Below, piece after piece: positions 19,937 through 28,670 of a stretch of 64,000 nt of DNA. Origin of the DNA: Corallococcus macrosporus (GTDB lineage: Bacteria; Myxococcota; Myxococcia; Myxococcales; Myxococcaceae); assembly GCF_017302985.1 (NCBI RefSeq), contig NZ_JAFIMU010000004.1, positions 372,001 to 436,000 on the forward strand, written 5' to 3'. Made by a program: the position numbers and the translations under genes. The notes below the pieces were generated by a model. That model saw nothing but the letters and a program-made list of their open reading frames with translations. It was not told the origin of the DNA and searched no databases. Within the stretch, counting starts at the first letter, position 1. Every line of letters starts with the position of its first letter.

Positions 19937-20935
19937 TCACAGCGACGAGTACACCGCCGCCGTGAACCCGCCGCAGGCGGCCTCCGCCTCGCCGTAGCCC
20001 ACGCGCGGGTCCAGGCTGACGCGGAAGTAGGTGCTGAGGAAGTTGGTGTCCCAGCACTCGTTCAGCGTGGCCTCTCCCACCAGGTCGCCCCCCGTCACCC
20101 GGATGTCCGAGCGGCCCGCCCCCGTCGCCGTCCAGCGGCTCTTGATGGACAGCCGCTCCAGCTTCGCGCGCAGCGGGTTGTCCTTGTCGATGTCCTCGTC
20201 CGTCGCGAACTCGAACTCGCCGCCCGCCGTCGCGGACGCCTTGTAGTGGTAGGTCCCGTCCACGCGCTTGTTGGCGTCCTTGTCGTCACGCACCTGGTGG
20301 AAGTCCGCGTCCACCGTGGCCTCCGCGCCGGCGCTCGGGCGCGCGTAGCGGATCTCCACCGTGCCCACGTTGTCGTCCGCGTCCGGCAGCGTGTGCGCCG
20401 CGTCCCAGTCGATGAACAGCTCGCCGGAGCCATAGCCCTTCACGCGCTCGCCGTCCGCGTCCACCGCCACCTGCTGCGAGCCGGACAGGACCGCGCGGAA
20501 GGCGCTGTCCTCCTCCGTCTTCGCCTTGCCCTCCAGCACCCAGGAGAACGACGCCTCCCCGGACTTCGTCACCGTCAGCCGCCACGACGTGGGGCTCAGC
20601 GCCTCCGTGCTCGGGCCCCACACCGCCTTGTTCTCCTCCAGCGTCGTCGGCGGGTACTTGGTGATCCGCTCGATGAGGTTGAGCACCCACAGCGTGCCGC
20701 CGTTCACCGCCACCGTGGCGTTCACCGTGGCCTGGTAGTACTCGGCCTTCTGCCCCTGGCCGTACTGCGCGGTGGGGCCTGCCGCCGTCAGGCCCTGGCC
20801 GTCCTGCTTCGGGGCCTTCACCTGCGTCATCTCCTTGGAGGGCAGGCCGTCGCGGAACGTGTCCGCGTCGTTGCCCTGGGGGTCACTGCAACCGGCGAAC
20901 AGGAGGGAGGCACACAGCAGGCTCTTGCGCAGCAT
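19937..20935 (-). CDS. lipoprotein, first gene of the ECF sigma/caspase operon
   Basis: A 332-aa lipoprotein with signal MLRKSLLCASLLFAGC (lipobox FAGC) and AAGGA about 11 nt before the ATG. The mature protein is beta-rich (SWRLTVTKSGEASFSWVLEG; GSGELFIDWDAAH) with a conserved-looking ECWD near the end and a final Cys pair. It is related to the lipoprotein at 15712-16671, sharing the early (V/I)WGP motif and the ECWD...C ending. It opens the operon that continues with the ECF sigma factor 28 bp downstream. Role unknown; it may be a regulated target or the sensor partner. Confidence 0.87.
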   Translation of the reverse strand: MLRKSLLCASLLFAGCSDPQGNDADTFRDGLPSKEMTQVKAPKQDGQGLTAAGPTAQYGQGQKAEYYQATVNATVAVNGGTLWVLNLIERITKYPPTTLEENKAVWGPSTEALSPTSWRLTVTKSGEASFSWVLEGKAKTEEDSAFRAVLSGSQQVAVDADGERVKGYGSGELFIDWDAAHTLPDADDNVGTVEIRYARPSAGAEATVDADFHQVRDDKDANKRVDGTYHYKASATAGGEFEFATDEDIDKDNPLRAKLERLSIKSRWTATGAGRSDIRVTGGDLVGEATLNECWDTNFLSTYFRVSLDPRVGYGEAEAACGGFTAAVYSSL

Positions 20936-21009
20936 GGTCGGATGTCCTTTCAGGGCCCGTCATGCGGGCCGTGCGGCAGGGATTCGCTCCCATGGACACC
21001 GGCCGGGCG

Positions 21010-21064
21010 AAAAACAGAAAAAGGGCTCGCTGGCGGTTCAAAACCCCAACGAAACCAGCCCTTT
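21010..21064 (-). terminator. intrinsic terminator with no gene upstream (candidate sRNA end or leader attenuator)
   Basis: On the minus strand AAAGGGCT (21057-21064) pairs perfectly with AGCCCTTT (21020-21027), with GGTTT/AACC pairing inside, followed directly by TTTTTCTGTTTTT. That is a textbook intrinsic terminator. No minus-strand gene lies upstream, only the antisense of the nucleotidyltransferase gene, and it sits 75 bp before the lipoprotein that opens the sigma/caspase operon. Confidence 0.6.
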
Positions 21065-21142
21065 GGAGGTTGGCTGCCTGCTCTCCGGGCGCTCGCGCCC
21101 GCTTGCCCGACGGTTGAAATGGGCCATCCCTACCTTTCGCCC

Positions 21143-22003
21143 ATGGAAAAACGACACCCGAACCATCCCGGGGAGATGGGTACGGACGCCACGCTGGCCG
21201 AGCGGGAGCGTGAGCCGGACGAGATCAACGCCCGCGCCAGAGCCGTCGGTCTGCTTCATGAGGCCGGGGTGCCGTTCGTGGTGGGCGGGGCGTATGCCTA
21301 CGCCACCTATACCGGCATCTACCGCGACACCAAGGACCTGGACCTGTTCCCGCGCAAGCCGGACGCCATCCGCGCCCTGGAGGTGCTGGAGAAGGATGGC
21401 TGGCGCACGGAACGCCCGGACGAGGTCTGGCTCTACAAGGCCTACAAGGGCGACTACTTCGTCGACTTCATCTTCTCCTCCGGCAACGGCGTGGCGACGG
21501 TGGACGACGAGTGGTTCACCAACGCCAAGAAGGCCACCATCTTCGGCTACGAGTGCCTCATCGCGCCGGCCGAGGAGATGATCTGGTCCAAGGCCTTCGT
21601 CACCGAGCGCGAGCGCTATGACGGCGCGGACATCAACCACCTCATCCTCAAGGCGGGGCGGGAGATGGACTGGGACCGCATCCTCCGGCGCTTCGACCGC
21701 TACTGGGAGGTGCTGCTCAGCCACCTGATGATGTTCCGCTTCGCGTACCCCAGTGAGCGCGACATCGTGCCCAACTACGTGATGACGGAGCTGATGAGCC
21801 GCACGCTCCAGACCGTGCGCGACGGCAGTTGGGACGAAAAGCTGTGCCGGGGCAACCTCGTGTCCAAGGTGAACTACCACGTGGACATCCACCACTGGGG
21901 CTTTGGGGACGGCAGGGCGTGGGACGAACAGGACAGACCCGAGGGGGGGACGACCCGTGGCGCGAGATCCGAGCTCGAAGATTCGGCTGGCAGCGGTCGG
22001 TGA
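21143..22003 (+). CDS. nucleotidyltransferase-fold protein
   Basis: About 286 aa. The N-terminal half has the nucleotidyltransferase signature: VVGGAYAYATYTGIYRDTKDLDLF, in which a GG motif is followed by a D-x-D pair (TKDLDLF), and later YFVDFIF with a third acidic residue. This is the fold used by MNT-type and aminoglycoside-type transferases, and the catalytic acids appear intact. The C-terminal half is helical. I used the ATG at 21143; those at 21119 and 21176 are alternatives and none has a good ribosome-binding site. It overlaps the metallophosphoesterase gene by 47 bp, so the two are probably co-translated. The substrate is unknown. Confidence 0.85.
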   Translation: MEKRHPNHPGEMGTDATLAEREREPDEINARARAVGLLHEAGVPFVVGGAYAYATYTGIYRDTKDLDLFPRKPDAIRALEVLEKDGWRTERPDEVWLYKAYKGDYFVDFIFSSGNGVATVDDEWFTNAKKATIFGYECLIAPAEEMIWSKAFVTERERYDGADINHLILKAGREMDWDRILRRFDRYWEVLLSHLMMFRFAYPSERDIVPNYVMTELMSRTLQTVRDGSWDEKLCRGNLVSKVNYHVDIHHWGFGDGRAWDEQDRPEGGTTRGARSELEDSAGSGR

Positions 22004-22691
22004 CCTGCACTGCCGGGATGATCAGCACGGCCGGTTCCGTCAGCTCATCAAGCAGGTGAACGCCCAGGCGGACCTCCTGCTGCTGTGCGGTGACCTGACG
22101 GACCGCGGGATGGCGGAGGAGGGCAAGGTGCTGGCGGAGGAGCTCTCCGCCTTGCGCGTCCCGTGCGCCGCGGTGCTGGGCAACCACGACTACGAGCACG
22201 GGCAGGTGAAGGACATCTGCTCGGAGCTCTCCAAGGTCGGGGTGCACATCCTCGACGGGGACCACTTCATCTTCGAGAAGACGCTCGGCGTCGCGGGGGT
22301 GAAGGGCTTCGGCGGCGGCTTCGGCAACGCGACGTTGCAGGCGTTCGGCGAGGGCCAGACGAAGTCCTTCGTGCAGGAGGCCGTCACGGAGTCGCTCAAG
22401 CTGGAGGCGGCGCTCAGCCACCTGGACACGCCCAAGAAGGTCGTGATCATGCACTACGCCCCCATCCCGGAGACGCTGGAGGGGGAGAACATCGAGATCC
22501 GCCCCTTCCTGGGGACGAGCCGCCTGTCGATGCCCATTGATCACTACGGCGCCGAGTACGTCTTCCACGGCCACGCGCACCACGGCGCGCGCGAGGGCAA
22601 GACGAAGAGCGGTATCCCGGTGTTCAACGTCGCGATGCCGCTGCTCACCAAGTTCACACCCGAGCAGCGCTTCGCCCTGCTCGAGGTGTAG
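21957..22691 (+). CDS. calcineurin-like metallophosphoesterase
   Basis: About 244 aa from the GTG at 21957, chosen because GAGGGGGG lies about 8 nt upstream and the family motif follows closely. The five metallophosphoesterase motifs are in order: GDLHCRDD, GDLTDRG, GNHDYE, MHYAPIP and GHAHHG. It should be a two-metal phosphoesterase in the cytoplasm; the substrate is not evident. It overlaps the nucleotidyltransferase gene, which suggests an opposing transfer/removal pair. It converges on the DUF4340 gene with a 6-bp gap. Confidence 0.9.
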   Translation: MARDPSSKIRLAAVGDLHCRDDQHGRFRQLIKQVNAQADLLLLCGDLTDRGMAEEGKVLAEELSALRVPCAAVLGNHDYEHGQVKDICSELSKVGVHILDGDHFIFEKTLGVAGVKGFGGGFGNATLQAFGEGQTKSFVQEAVTESLKLEAALSHLDTPKKVVIMHYAPIPETLEGENIEIRPFLGTSRLSMPIDHYGAEYVFHGHAHHGAREGKTKSGIPVFNVAMPLLTKFTPEQRFALLEV

Positions 22692-22697
22692 CGCGCC

Positions 22698-24146
22698 TCA
22701 GGGCGCCGGAGCCCCGCCGTCCGGCGCCTCCATCAGGTCCGCGGCGCGAGTGGGCAGGTCCGCCACCGCGCCCATGGACACCTCCACCAGGTCCGGCCCG
22801 GAGCCCCGCGCGTAGAGCCGGTCCTCCGTGTCCGGAACGGCGTCGCCCAGCCACAGCCGCGCCAGCTCACGTCCGTCCGCGTCGCGAAGCACGACGCCCC
22901 GGGACGCGTCGCTGATGCCGTAGCGCTCCCACCGCTTCACCTTCGCCTCACCGAACGCGGCGGCCTTCAGCGCCTCCAGCCGGCCCAGGAGCTTCACCAC
23001 GCGGAAGTGCAGGGCGCGTCCACCGTCGGGGCCCTCCACCTGCCACGCCTCGCCGTTCCCCTCGCCGCGCGTCACCGCCACGGGGGCGGCCTTGCCGCCG
23101 GGATGGAACTCCAGGCGCCGCACGGCGTCGCGCGGGAACGACAGCACGCGCCGGTCCTTCAGCTCCTGCACGCCCACGTCCAGCGTCTTCAACGCGCGGG
23201 CATCCACCTCCGCCAGCGTGGCACGGCCGCCTTGTTCACGAAGCGCATGGATGACGGGCGCGCCATCGCGAGTCACCTGCGCCAGCCGCACGCGGATGGG
23301 CTCACCGGAAGCGGGGACGAAGCGCGCGTCCACGACGGGCGTGTCCAGGCCCAGGGCCTTCCGGGTGGCGGCGGTATCCTGGGGGAAGGACAGGGCCTGC
23401 TGTCCCGCGAGCTCCTTGAGCAGGTCCGCCAGCCGGCCAGCGTTCGCGCGGGTCTGCTCCGGCTTCTCCATCCGCCACGACTTGCCGTCCCCCTCACGCG
23501 TCAGCACGTACGCGTGGTCCTTCGCTGTGACCTCGATGGACTGGAGCGTCGCGAGGTCCAGCGGCCCCAGGAACTCCTTGGCGCGCAGCTCGAAGGGGCC
23601 CTTGTCCAGTGAGTACCGCACGGCGCCATCCGCCGCGTACACGGTCGCATCGCCTTCGCGGCGCACGTAGACGGAGCCGTCGAAGGGGTTCTCGTCGCCA
23701 CCGGCCAGCGTCACCGTGCGCTGGCGGGACGGATCCTCCGCACCCTCGCCATTCGCGTCCGGCAGGTAGGCCTTCGCGGTCACGGTGAACTGCGGGGACG
23801 CGAGGCCGTACTTCTTCAGGTCCGCGTCCGACGGCGAAGCGTTCACGGTGGCCTTGAACTTCGCCGAGGTGAGCTGCTGCACCAGGGCCTCTACCGCGTA
23901 CGGATCCGCCTTCGCCTCCACGGGCGAGACAAGCCGCCAGCCCTCCGGCGTCCGCTCCAGCTCCGTGGTGGCACCGCGAGCCTTCACCGTCAGGTGCGTG
24001 AAGACGGGCGCGGCATCAGGGGCCGCACCACGTCGCGCCTCCGCGGGCTCCGTCGCGAAGATCTTCGGTGGCGGTGGTGGCTTCTCCGCGTCGCGCGAGC
24101 ATCCCACCGTCAACACGCCCAGCAACACGCAGGTGGAAGTCCTCAC
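22698..24146 (-). CDS. DUF4340 lipoprotein, last gene of a Gld-like ABC operon
   Basis: 482 aa. The GTG start at 24146 overlaps the preceding stop codon (GTGA) and has GGAGG about 6 nt upstream. The signal VRTSTCVLLGVLTVGC is a lipoprotein leader. The mature part has repeated DUF4340 text (WRLVSPVEAKADPYAVEALV, later WRMEKPEQTRANAGRLADLL, and AWQVEGPDGGRALHFRVVKL), about three related modules. DUF4340 proteins commonly travel with GldG-like ABC auxiliary proteins. The protein probably sits on the outer face of a membrane as part of that complex. No biochemical role is known. Confidence 0.9.
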   Translation of the reverse strand: MRTSTCVLLGVLTVGCSRDAEKPPPPPKIFATEPAEARRGAAPDAAPVFTHLTVKARGATTELERTPEGWRLVSPVEAKADPYAVEALVQQLTSAKFKATVNASPSDADLKKYGLASPQFTVTAKAYLPDANGEGAEDPSRQRTVTLAGGDENPFDGSVYVRREGDATVYAADGAVRYSLDKGPFELRAKEFLGPLDLATLQSIEVTAKDHAYVLTREGDGKSWRMEKPEQTRANAGRLADLLKELAGQQALSFPQDTAATRKALGLDTPVVDARFVPASGEPIRVRLAQVTRDGAPVIHALREQGGRATLAEVDARALKTLDVGVQELKDRRVLSFPRDAVRRLEFHPGGKAAPVAVTRGEGNGEAWQVEGPDGGRALHFRVVKLLGRLEALKAAAFGEAKVKRWERYGISDASRGVVLRDADGRELARLWLGDAVPDTEDRLYARGSGPDLVEVSMGAVADLPTRAADLMEAPDGGAPAP

Positions 24147-25702
24147 CGGTTCCTCCGAGACAGCCAGACCGCGAGCCCCACGCCCAGCAGCGACAGCGGG
24201 AAGAGGTCGGTGGACACGAAGCGCAGGGTCCGCATCTGGTCCTCGCTCAGCTCCAGGGTGGACGTCTCCCGGTCGGGGGGACGCAGGGTGATCTTCTCCA
24301 CCTGAAGGGATGCCCAGCCCAGGGCGTTCATCACCAGGTTGCGGTTGGCCTCGTAGCGCCAGTTCGGATCCAGCAGCAGCTCCGACTCGCCCACCGCCAC
24401 CAGCCGTGCCTCGTCGAAGCGCTTGTGCTCCGCCGCGCGTGTGTCCCGGGACGCGGAGGCCACGAGCGTGAGCTGTCCCATCTTCTCGCCGCTGGACGGG
24501 GTGGTGTCCTCCAGCGGGCGCGACTCCACCCACGCATACGGAGAGCTGAACAGCACAGGCTCCACCGTCACGCCCGGCAGCAGGAAGCCCTCGCGGATCA
24601 GCGTGAAGCTGCGCGCCGTGGGCAGCTGCACGTTGAACCCGCGCTCCTGCAACGGGCGCGTGATGGCGTGCTTGCCGTAGAAGTTCGACACGAGGACGAA
24701 CGGGTTGCCCGAGTTGAACTTCGGATCCGCCGCCACGCCTTCGTCCACCTGCACGCCGTAGTCCGCGAGGAACAGGCCCAGCCCGTCATCGGTGTTCGCG
24801 TCGGTGAAGTACAGCAGCCGGCCCCCTTCACCCAGATAGGTGCGCAGCGCCGCCACCTCCGGCGCCGAGTAGTCCTGCTTCGCCCCGGCGATGATCACCA
24901 GCCCCGCGTCGCGAGGCACCTCCTCGCGGCCCAGGAGGTTGAGCGGTTCGGGGCGGTAGCCCTCGCGCTGCAGCTGGCGGCGGAGCTCGGTCAGCCCGTC
25001 ACCACCGGGAGGTGGCTCCAGCGGCCACTCGCCGTGCCCTTCGAGGAAGTAGACCTTCTGCGCGCCCGTCGCGCTCAACTGGATCAGCGCGTTCGTCAGC
25101 TCCTGCTCCGCGGGGAGGGGCAGGGTGGTGTGGGGCGCGGCATCGCCCTCGCCGCGCGAGACGACGACCAGCGTCTGGCCTTCCTTGAGCTGGTACTTCG
25201 CGGTCAGCGACGGCTCGCGGCGCGGATCCACGAAGGCGTAGTCGAACACCTCCGGCGCGGCCTCGTGGTAGCGCCGGAACAGCTCTTCCAGCTCGCCATA
25301 GGACGCGTGCGTGGGCGGAACGAGTGCCAGTACATGGGCCTTCTCCTTCAGCCCCGCCAGTGTCTGCACCGTCTGCGGCGCGAGTGAGAAGATGCGCTCC
25401 CGTGTCAGGTCCCACCGCTGGTTCTTGCGGAACGCGAGGACGTTGAGCGCCACCAGCGCGCCCAGCACCCCCAGCGTGGTGAGCACGGAGGACGCGAGGA
25501 ACCTGCCCGTGCGGCGCGTTCCCTCGCGTCCCAGCTCCCTCCGGTGCGTGACGACATAGGCCGCGAGCATCGCCGCGCCCAGCACCGCCTTGCCTCCCGC
25601 GAGCGCCACGCTGCCGGAGGTGAGGAACAGCGTGAAGGGGCTGGAGAGGAGGAGCAGCAGGCCGAAGGCCCCCAGCACCCGGGTGACGTGGGTCGCTCTC
25701 AT
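24143..25702 (-). CDS. GldG-like ABC transporter auxiliary protein
   Basis: 519 aa. Three N-terminal hydrophobic segments (VLGAFGLLLLLSSPFTLF; ALAGGKAVLGAAMLAAYVV; FLASSVLTTLGVLGALVALN) precede a large extracytoplasmic domain of the ABC_transp_aux type (VYFLEGHGEWPL, AGLVIIAGAKQDYSAPEVAAL, LGEGGRLLYFTDANTDD), and one C-terminal helix ends in SRRNR. This matches the GldG family. It starts 2 bp after the permease stop and overlaps the DUF4340 gene, so all are one operon. Confidence 0.92.
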   Translation of the reverse strand: MRATHVTRVLGAFGLLLLLSSPFTLFLTSGSVALAGGKAVLGAAMLAAYVVTHRRELGREGTRRTGRFLASSVLTTLGVLGALVALNVLAFRKNQRWDLTRERIFSLAPQTVQTLAGLKEKAHVLALVPPTHASYGELEELFRRYHEAAPEVFDYAFVDPRREPSLTAKYQLKEGQTLVVVSRGEGDAAPHTTLPLPAEQELTNALIQLSATGAQKVYFLEGHGEWPLEPPPGGDGLTELRRQLQREGYRPEPLNLLGREEVPRDAGLVIIAGAKQDYSAPEVAALRTYLGEGGRLLYFTDANTDDGLGLFLADYGVQVDEGVAADPKFNSGNPFVLVSNFYGKHAITRPLQERGFNVQLPTARSFTLIREGFLLPGVTVEPVLFSSPYAWVESRPLEDTTPSSGEKMGQLTLVASASRDTRAAEHKRFDEARLVAVGESELLLDPNWRYEANRNLVMNALGWASLQVEKITLRPPDRETSTLELSEDQMRTLRFVSTDLFPLSLLGVGLAVWLSRRNR

Positions 25703-25704
25703 GG

Positions 25705-26508
25705 TCACGCGTAGCGCTGCGCTTCCACCGCGCGGTGGGTGAGCAGCAGCGAGAACAGGATGACGGACGCGAAGAACACCAGCGCCTGCGCCTCCAGGAC
25801 GCCCTGGATCATCCCCTGCAACTGGGTGTCGAAGGACAGGTAGGACAGGAACGAGCGCAGCGGCTCCGCGGTGGACTGGGCCACGCCGCGCAGGAGCATC
25901 CACGGCAGCAGCACGGTGAAGGTGAGGAACGCCGCCAGCACCTGGCTCTCCGTGAGCGCGGAGATGAACAGCCCCACCGCCATGCAGGTCGCGCCCCACA
26001 GCAGCACCGCGCCGTAGCCCAGCAGCACCGTGGGCCACTCCAGCGCGGAGCCGGACGGCCCCGAGCCCACCACCGACAGCACCACCGGGAACACCAGCGT
26101 CAGCCCCAGCGTGACGAAGATGAGCCCCAGCCCGCCCAGGTACTTGCCCAGCACGATGTCCACCGGACGCACCGGCGTCGTGAGCAGCAGCGCGAACGTC
26201 TTCTGCCGCTTCTCCTCCGCGAACAGCCGCATGGACAGGAAGGGCGCGACGAAGAGCGTGATGATCAGCACCACGCCCCACAGCTGCACCACCACGCCGT
26301 CGGTGAGGTTGCGGTAGACGACGGAGTCCGGAGGCAGCCGGCTCCAGCCGTGCTCCCGCGCCAGGGACTGCACCTGCTGGAACTGCTCCAGCAGGCTGAC
26401 GAAGAAGAACGACGAGAGCGCCGCCATCGCGGTGATGGCGGCGTAGGCCCACGGGGTGGTGAAGGCGACGGCCAGCTCCTTGCGGGCGATGGCCAGGGCG
26501 GTGCGCAT
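25705..26508 (-). CDS. ABC-2 type permease (GldF-like)
   Basis: 267 aa with six predicted membrane helices and the long loop between the first two that typifies ABC-2/GldF permeases. [16 protein letters not shown] at the start and [20 protein letters not shown] after helix 2 are family hallmarks. It pairs with the ATPase at 26526 (17-bp gap) and the GldG-like protein downstream. The transported substrate is unknown. Confidence 0.92.
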   Translation of the reverse strand: MRTALAIARKELAVAFTTPWAYAAITAMAALSSFFFVSLLEQFQQVQSLAREHGWSRLPPDSVVYRNLTDGVVVQLWGVVLIITLFVAPFLSMRLFAEEKRQKTFALLLTTPVRPVDIVLGKYLGGLGLIFVTLGLTLVFPVVLSVVGSGPSGSALEWPTVLLGYGAVLLWGATCMAVGLFISALTESQVLAAFLTFTVLLPWMLLRGVAQSTAEPLRSFLSYLSFDTQLQGMIQGVLEAQALVFFASVILFSLLLTHRAVEAQRYA

Positions 26509-26525
26509 GCGCTGGGGGTTCCTGT

Positions 26526-27269
26526 TCAGGCGGCGGTCAGCTTGATGAAGACTTCTTCCAGCGACGCGTGCTCGGCCTGGCCATGGGACTTCGCCAGCTG
26601 GTCGATGGCGTCATGGGCCACCACGCGGCCCTGGTGGAGGATGAGCACCTTCTGGCACGTCACCGTGACCTCCGGGAGGATGTGCGTGGAGAGCAGCACC
26701 GTGTGCCGGCCCGCGAGGCCGCGGATCAACGCGCGCAGGTCCGCGCGCTGCGCGGGATCCAGGCCTTCCGTGGGCTCGTCCAGGATGAGCACCGGCGGCG
26801 AACCGATGAGCGCCTGCGCGATGCCCACGCGCTGCTGGTAGCCCTTGGACAGGTTCTGGAGCACGCGGCCCATCACGTCGTCCACGCCCGTGAGCCCCGC
26901 GACCCGCGCCACCTCCGCCTTCACCGCGCGGCCGGGCACCTGCTTGAGCGCGGCGACGAACGCCAGGTAGCCGTGCACCGTCAGCTCCGGGTACAGCGGC
27001 GGCGTCTCCGGCAGGTAGCCGATGCGCCGTTTGACCTCCATCGGGTGCGTGGACACGTCGAAGCCCGCCACCTTCACGCTGCCCTCGGACGGCGGGAGGA
27101 AGCCGGTGAGCACCTTCATCGTCGTGGACTTGCCCGCGCCGTTGGGGCCCAGGAAGCCCAGCAGCTCTCCCTCACCCACCGTGAAGGACAGGTCCTCGAT
27201 GGCCACGCGATCGCGATAGCGCCGGGTGAGGTTGCGCACCTCGATGATGGGCTTCTCGGTGATTGGCAT
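26526..27269 (-). CDS. ABC transporter ATP-binding protein (GldA-like)
   Basis: 247 aa with all ABC motifs: Walker [10 protein letters not shown] (about residues 38-46), Q-loop region [14 protein letters not shown], signature LSKGYQQRV, Walker [14 protein letters not shown] and the switch His in LLSTHIL. It is a cytoplasmic ATPase for the adjacent permease and the first gene of the four-gene unit. Its start codon region overlaps the -35 element of the divergent aspartate kinase promoter, with only 42 bp between the two start codons. The ribosome-binding site is weak. Confidence 0.94.
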   Translation of the reverse strand: MPITEKPIIEVRNLTRRYRDRVAIEDLSFTVGEGELLGFLGPNGAGKSTTMKVLTGFLPPSEGSVKVAGFDVSTHPMEVKRRIGYLPETPPLYPELTVHGYLAFVAALKQVPGRAVKAEVARVAGLTGVDDVMGRVLQNLSKGYQQRVGIAQALIGSPPVLILDEPTEGLDPAQRADLRALIRGLAGRHTVLLSTHILPEVTVTCQKVLILHQGRVVAHDAIDQLAKSHGQAEHASLEEVFIKLTAA

Positions 27270-27291
27270 GCGCGGGGGCGAACTCTACACT
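27263..27291 (+). promoter_or_regulatory. promoter of the aspartate kinase gene
   Basis: -35 TTGGCA (27263-27268), 17-bp spacer, -10 TACACT (27286-27291). The predicted leader is only about 14 nt before the ATG at 27312. The -35 element overlaps the start codon of the divergent ABC gene. Confidence 0.65.
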
Positions 27292-27311
27292 GCCCCGGAA
27301 GCGAGGCGTGG

Positions 27312-28505
27312 ATGCCAATCGTGGTGCAGAAGTACGGCGGCTCATCGGTCGCTGACGCGGAGAAGCTCGGCAAGGTCGCGCGCCGCGTGAAAGAGAAGCG
27401 GGACGCGGGCTATCAGGTCGTCGTCGTCGTGAGCGCCATGGGCGACACCACGGATGACCTGCTGTCGCTGGCCAAGAGCGTGTCCCAGGATCCGCCCCGG
27501 CGTGAGCTGGACATGCTCCTCACCTGCGGCGAGCGCATCTCCATGGCGCTCTTGTCCATGGCGCTCCAGGAGCAGGGCGTGCCGGCCATCAGCTTCACCG
27601 GCAGCCAGAGCGGCATCATCACCAACGACGCGCACGCCCAGGCGCGCATCGTGGAGGTGCGCCCCTACCGCATCCAGGACGAGCTGGCGCACGGCAAGGT
27701 CGTCATCGTCGCGGGCTACCAGGGCGTCTCCTACAAGAAGGAAGTCACCACGCTGGGGCGCGGCGGCTCGGACACCACGGCCGTCGCGCTGGCTGCGGCG
27801 CTGGATGCCGAAGCGTGTGAAATCTACTCCGACGTGGACGGCGTCTTCAGCGCGGATCCGCGCGTGGTGCCGGACGCGCGCAAGCTGGAGTCCCTGAGCT
27901 ACGACGAGATGCAGGAGCTGGCGAGCGCCGGCGCCAAGGTGCTCAACGCCCAGGCGGTGGAGTGGGCCAAGGCGCGCGGCATCACCATCCTCGCGCGCAC
28001 CGCGCACGGCCAGGGCACCGGCACCAGCGTGCAGGAGCTCGCCGTGCCCACCGACAGCCGCGTGAAGGGCGTGACGGCGGACGCGGAGATGGCCGTGCTC
28101 GTCACCCAGGCCAGCGTGCCCCTCCAGGAGCTGCTGGAGTTCCTGGACGCCCGCGCCGTGCGGGGCCGTACGCTCGCCCATGACGGGCTGCCGGGCGCGC
28201 CGGGGCGCACGTACCTGGCGGTGCCGCTCGCGGACATCCACGGTCCGGAAGCGCTCCAGCGCGAGCTGGCCACGCGCTTCGGCGCGGGGGTGGAGTGGCA
28301 GGCCGGCTGGGGCACCGTCACCTGCGTGGGCGTGGGCCTCAACGCGGACTGGGTGCCGCTGCGCAAGGCGTTGTCCGCGGCCGAAGCCCTGTCCGCCCGG
28401 GTGCATGCCGTGAGCACCTCGCCGCTGCAGGTGACCCTCCTGGTGGACAAGGCCCACCTCAAGACCCTCACTGCCCGTCTGCATCGCGAACTGCTCGGTA
28501 GCTGA
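27312..28505 (+). CDS. lysC: aspartate kinase with divergent ACT domains
   Basis: 397 aa; phosphorylates aspartate, the first step to lysine, methionine and threonine. The kinase domain is intact: KYGGSSV at residue 7, [28 protein letters not shown] and [13 protein letters not shown]. The C-terminal ~140 residues sit where paired ACT domains normally are, but the usual PG-x-A-x2-(I/V)-F motif is missing from both. Only ends such as CVGVGL and [12 protein letters not shown] recall ACT2. Feedback control by lysine or threonine may therefore be changed. The start at 27312 follows GAGG and a clear promoter. Confidence 0.93.
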   Translation: MPIVVQKYGGSSVADAEKLGKVARRVKEKRDAGYQVVVVVSAMGDTTDDLLSLAKSVSQDPPRRELDMLLTCGERISMALLSMALQEQGVPAISFTGSQSGIITNDAHAQARIVEVRPYRIQDELAHGKVVIVAGYQGVSYKKEVTTLGRGGSDTTAVALAAALDAEACEIYSDVDGVFSADPRVVPDARKLESLSYDEMQELASAGAKVLNAQAVEWAKARGITILARTAHGQGTGTSVQELAVPTDSRVKGVTADAEMAVLVTQASVPLQELLEFLDARAVRGRTLAHDGLPGAPGRTYLAVPLADIHGPEALQRELATRFGAGVEWQAGWGTVTCVGVGLNADWVPLRKALSAAEALSARVHAVSTSPLQVTLLVDKAHLKTLTARLHRELLGS

Positions 28506-28670
28506 CACGCCCTTCGAGCGCACAACCTTCGTTGATCCGAACACTTGCGGGCTGCCCCTGGGGCGGAGCGGTCTCCGTTTGTCGAACTTCCGTTCCCAAG
28601 CGGGGCAGGGCGCTTCCCTCTACAGAGTCGATGCCTACCCTCCGCCCCTGAACACCTTGGAGGGTTGGGC

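Noticed and set aside
21028-21050. tRNA T-loop-like text GGTTCAAAACC
   Set aside because: No acceptor stem, D-arm or anticodon arm can be placed around it; it is the inside of the terminator hairpin.
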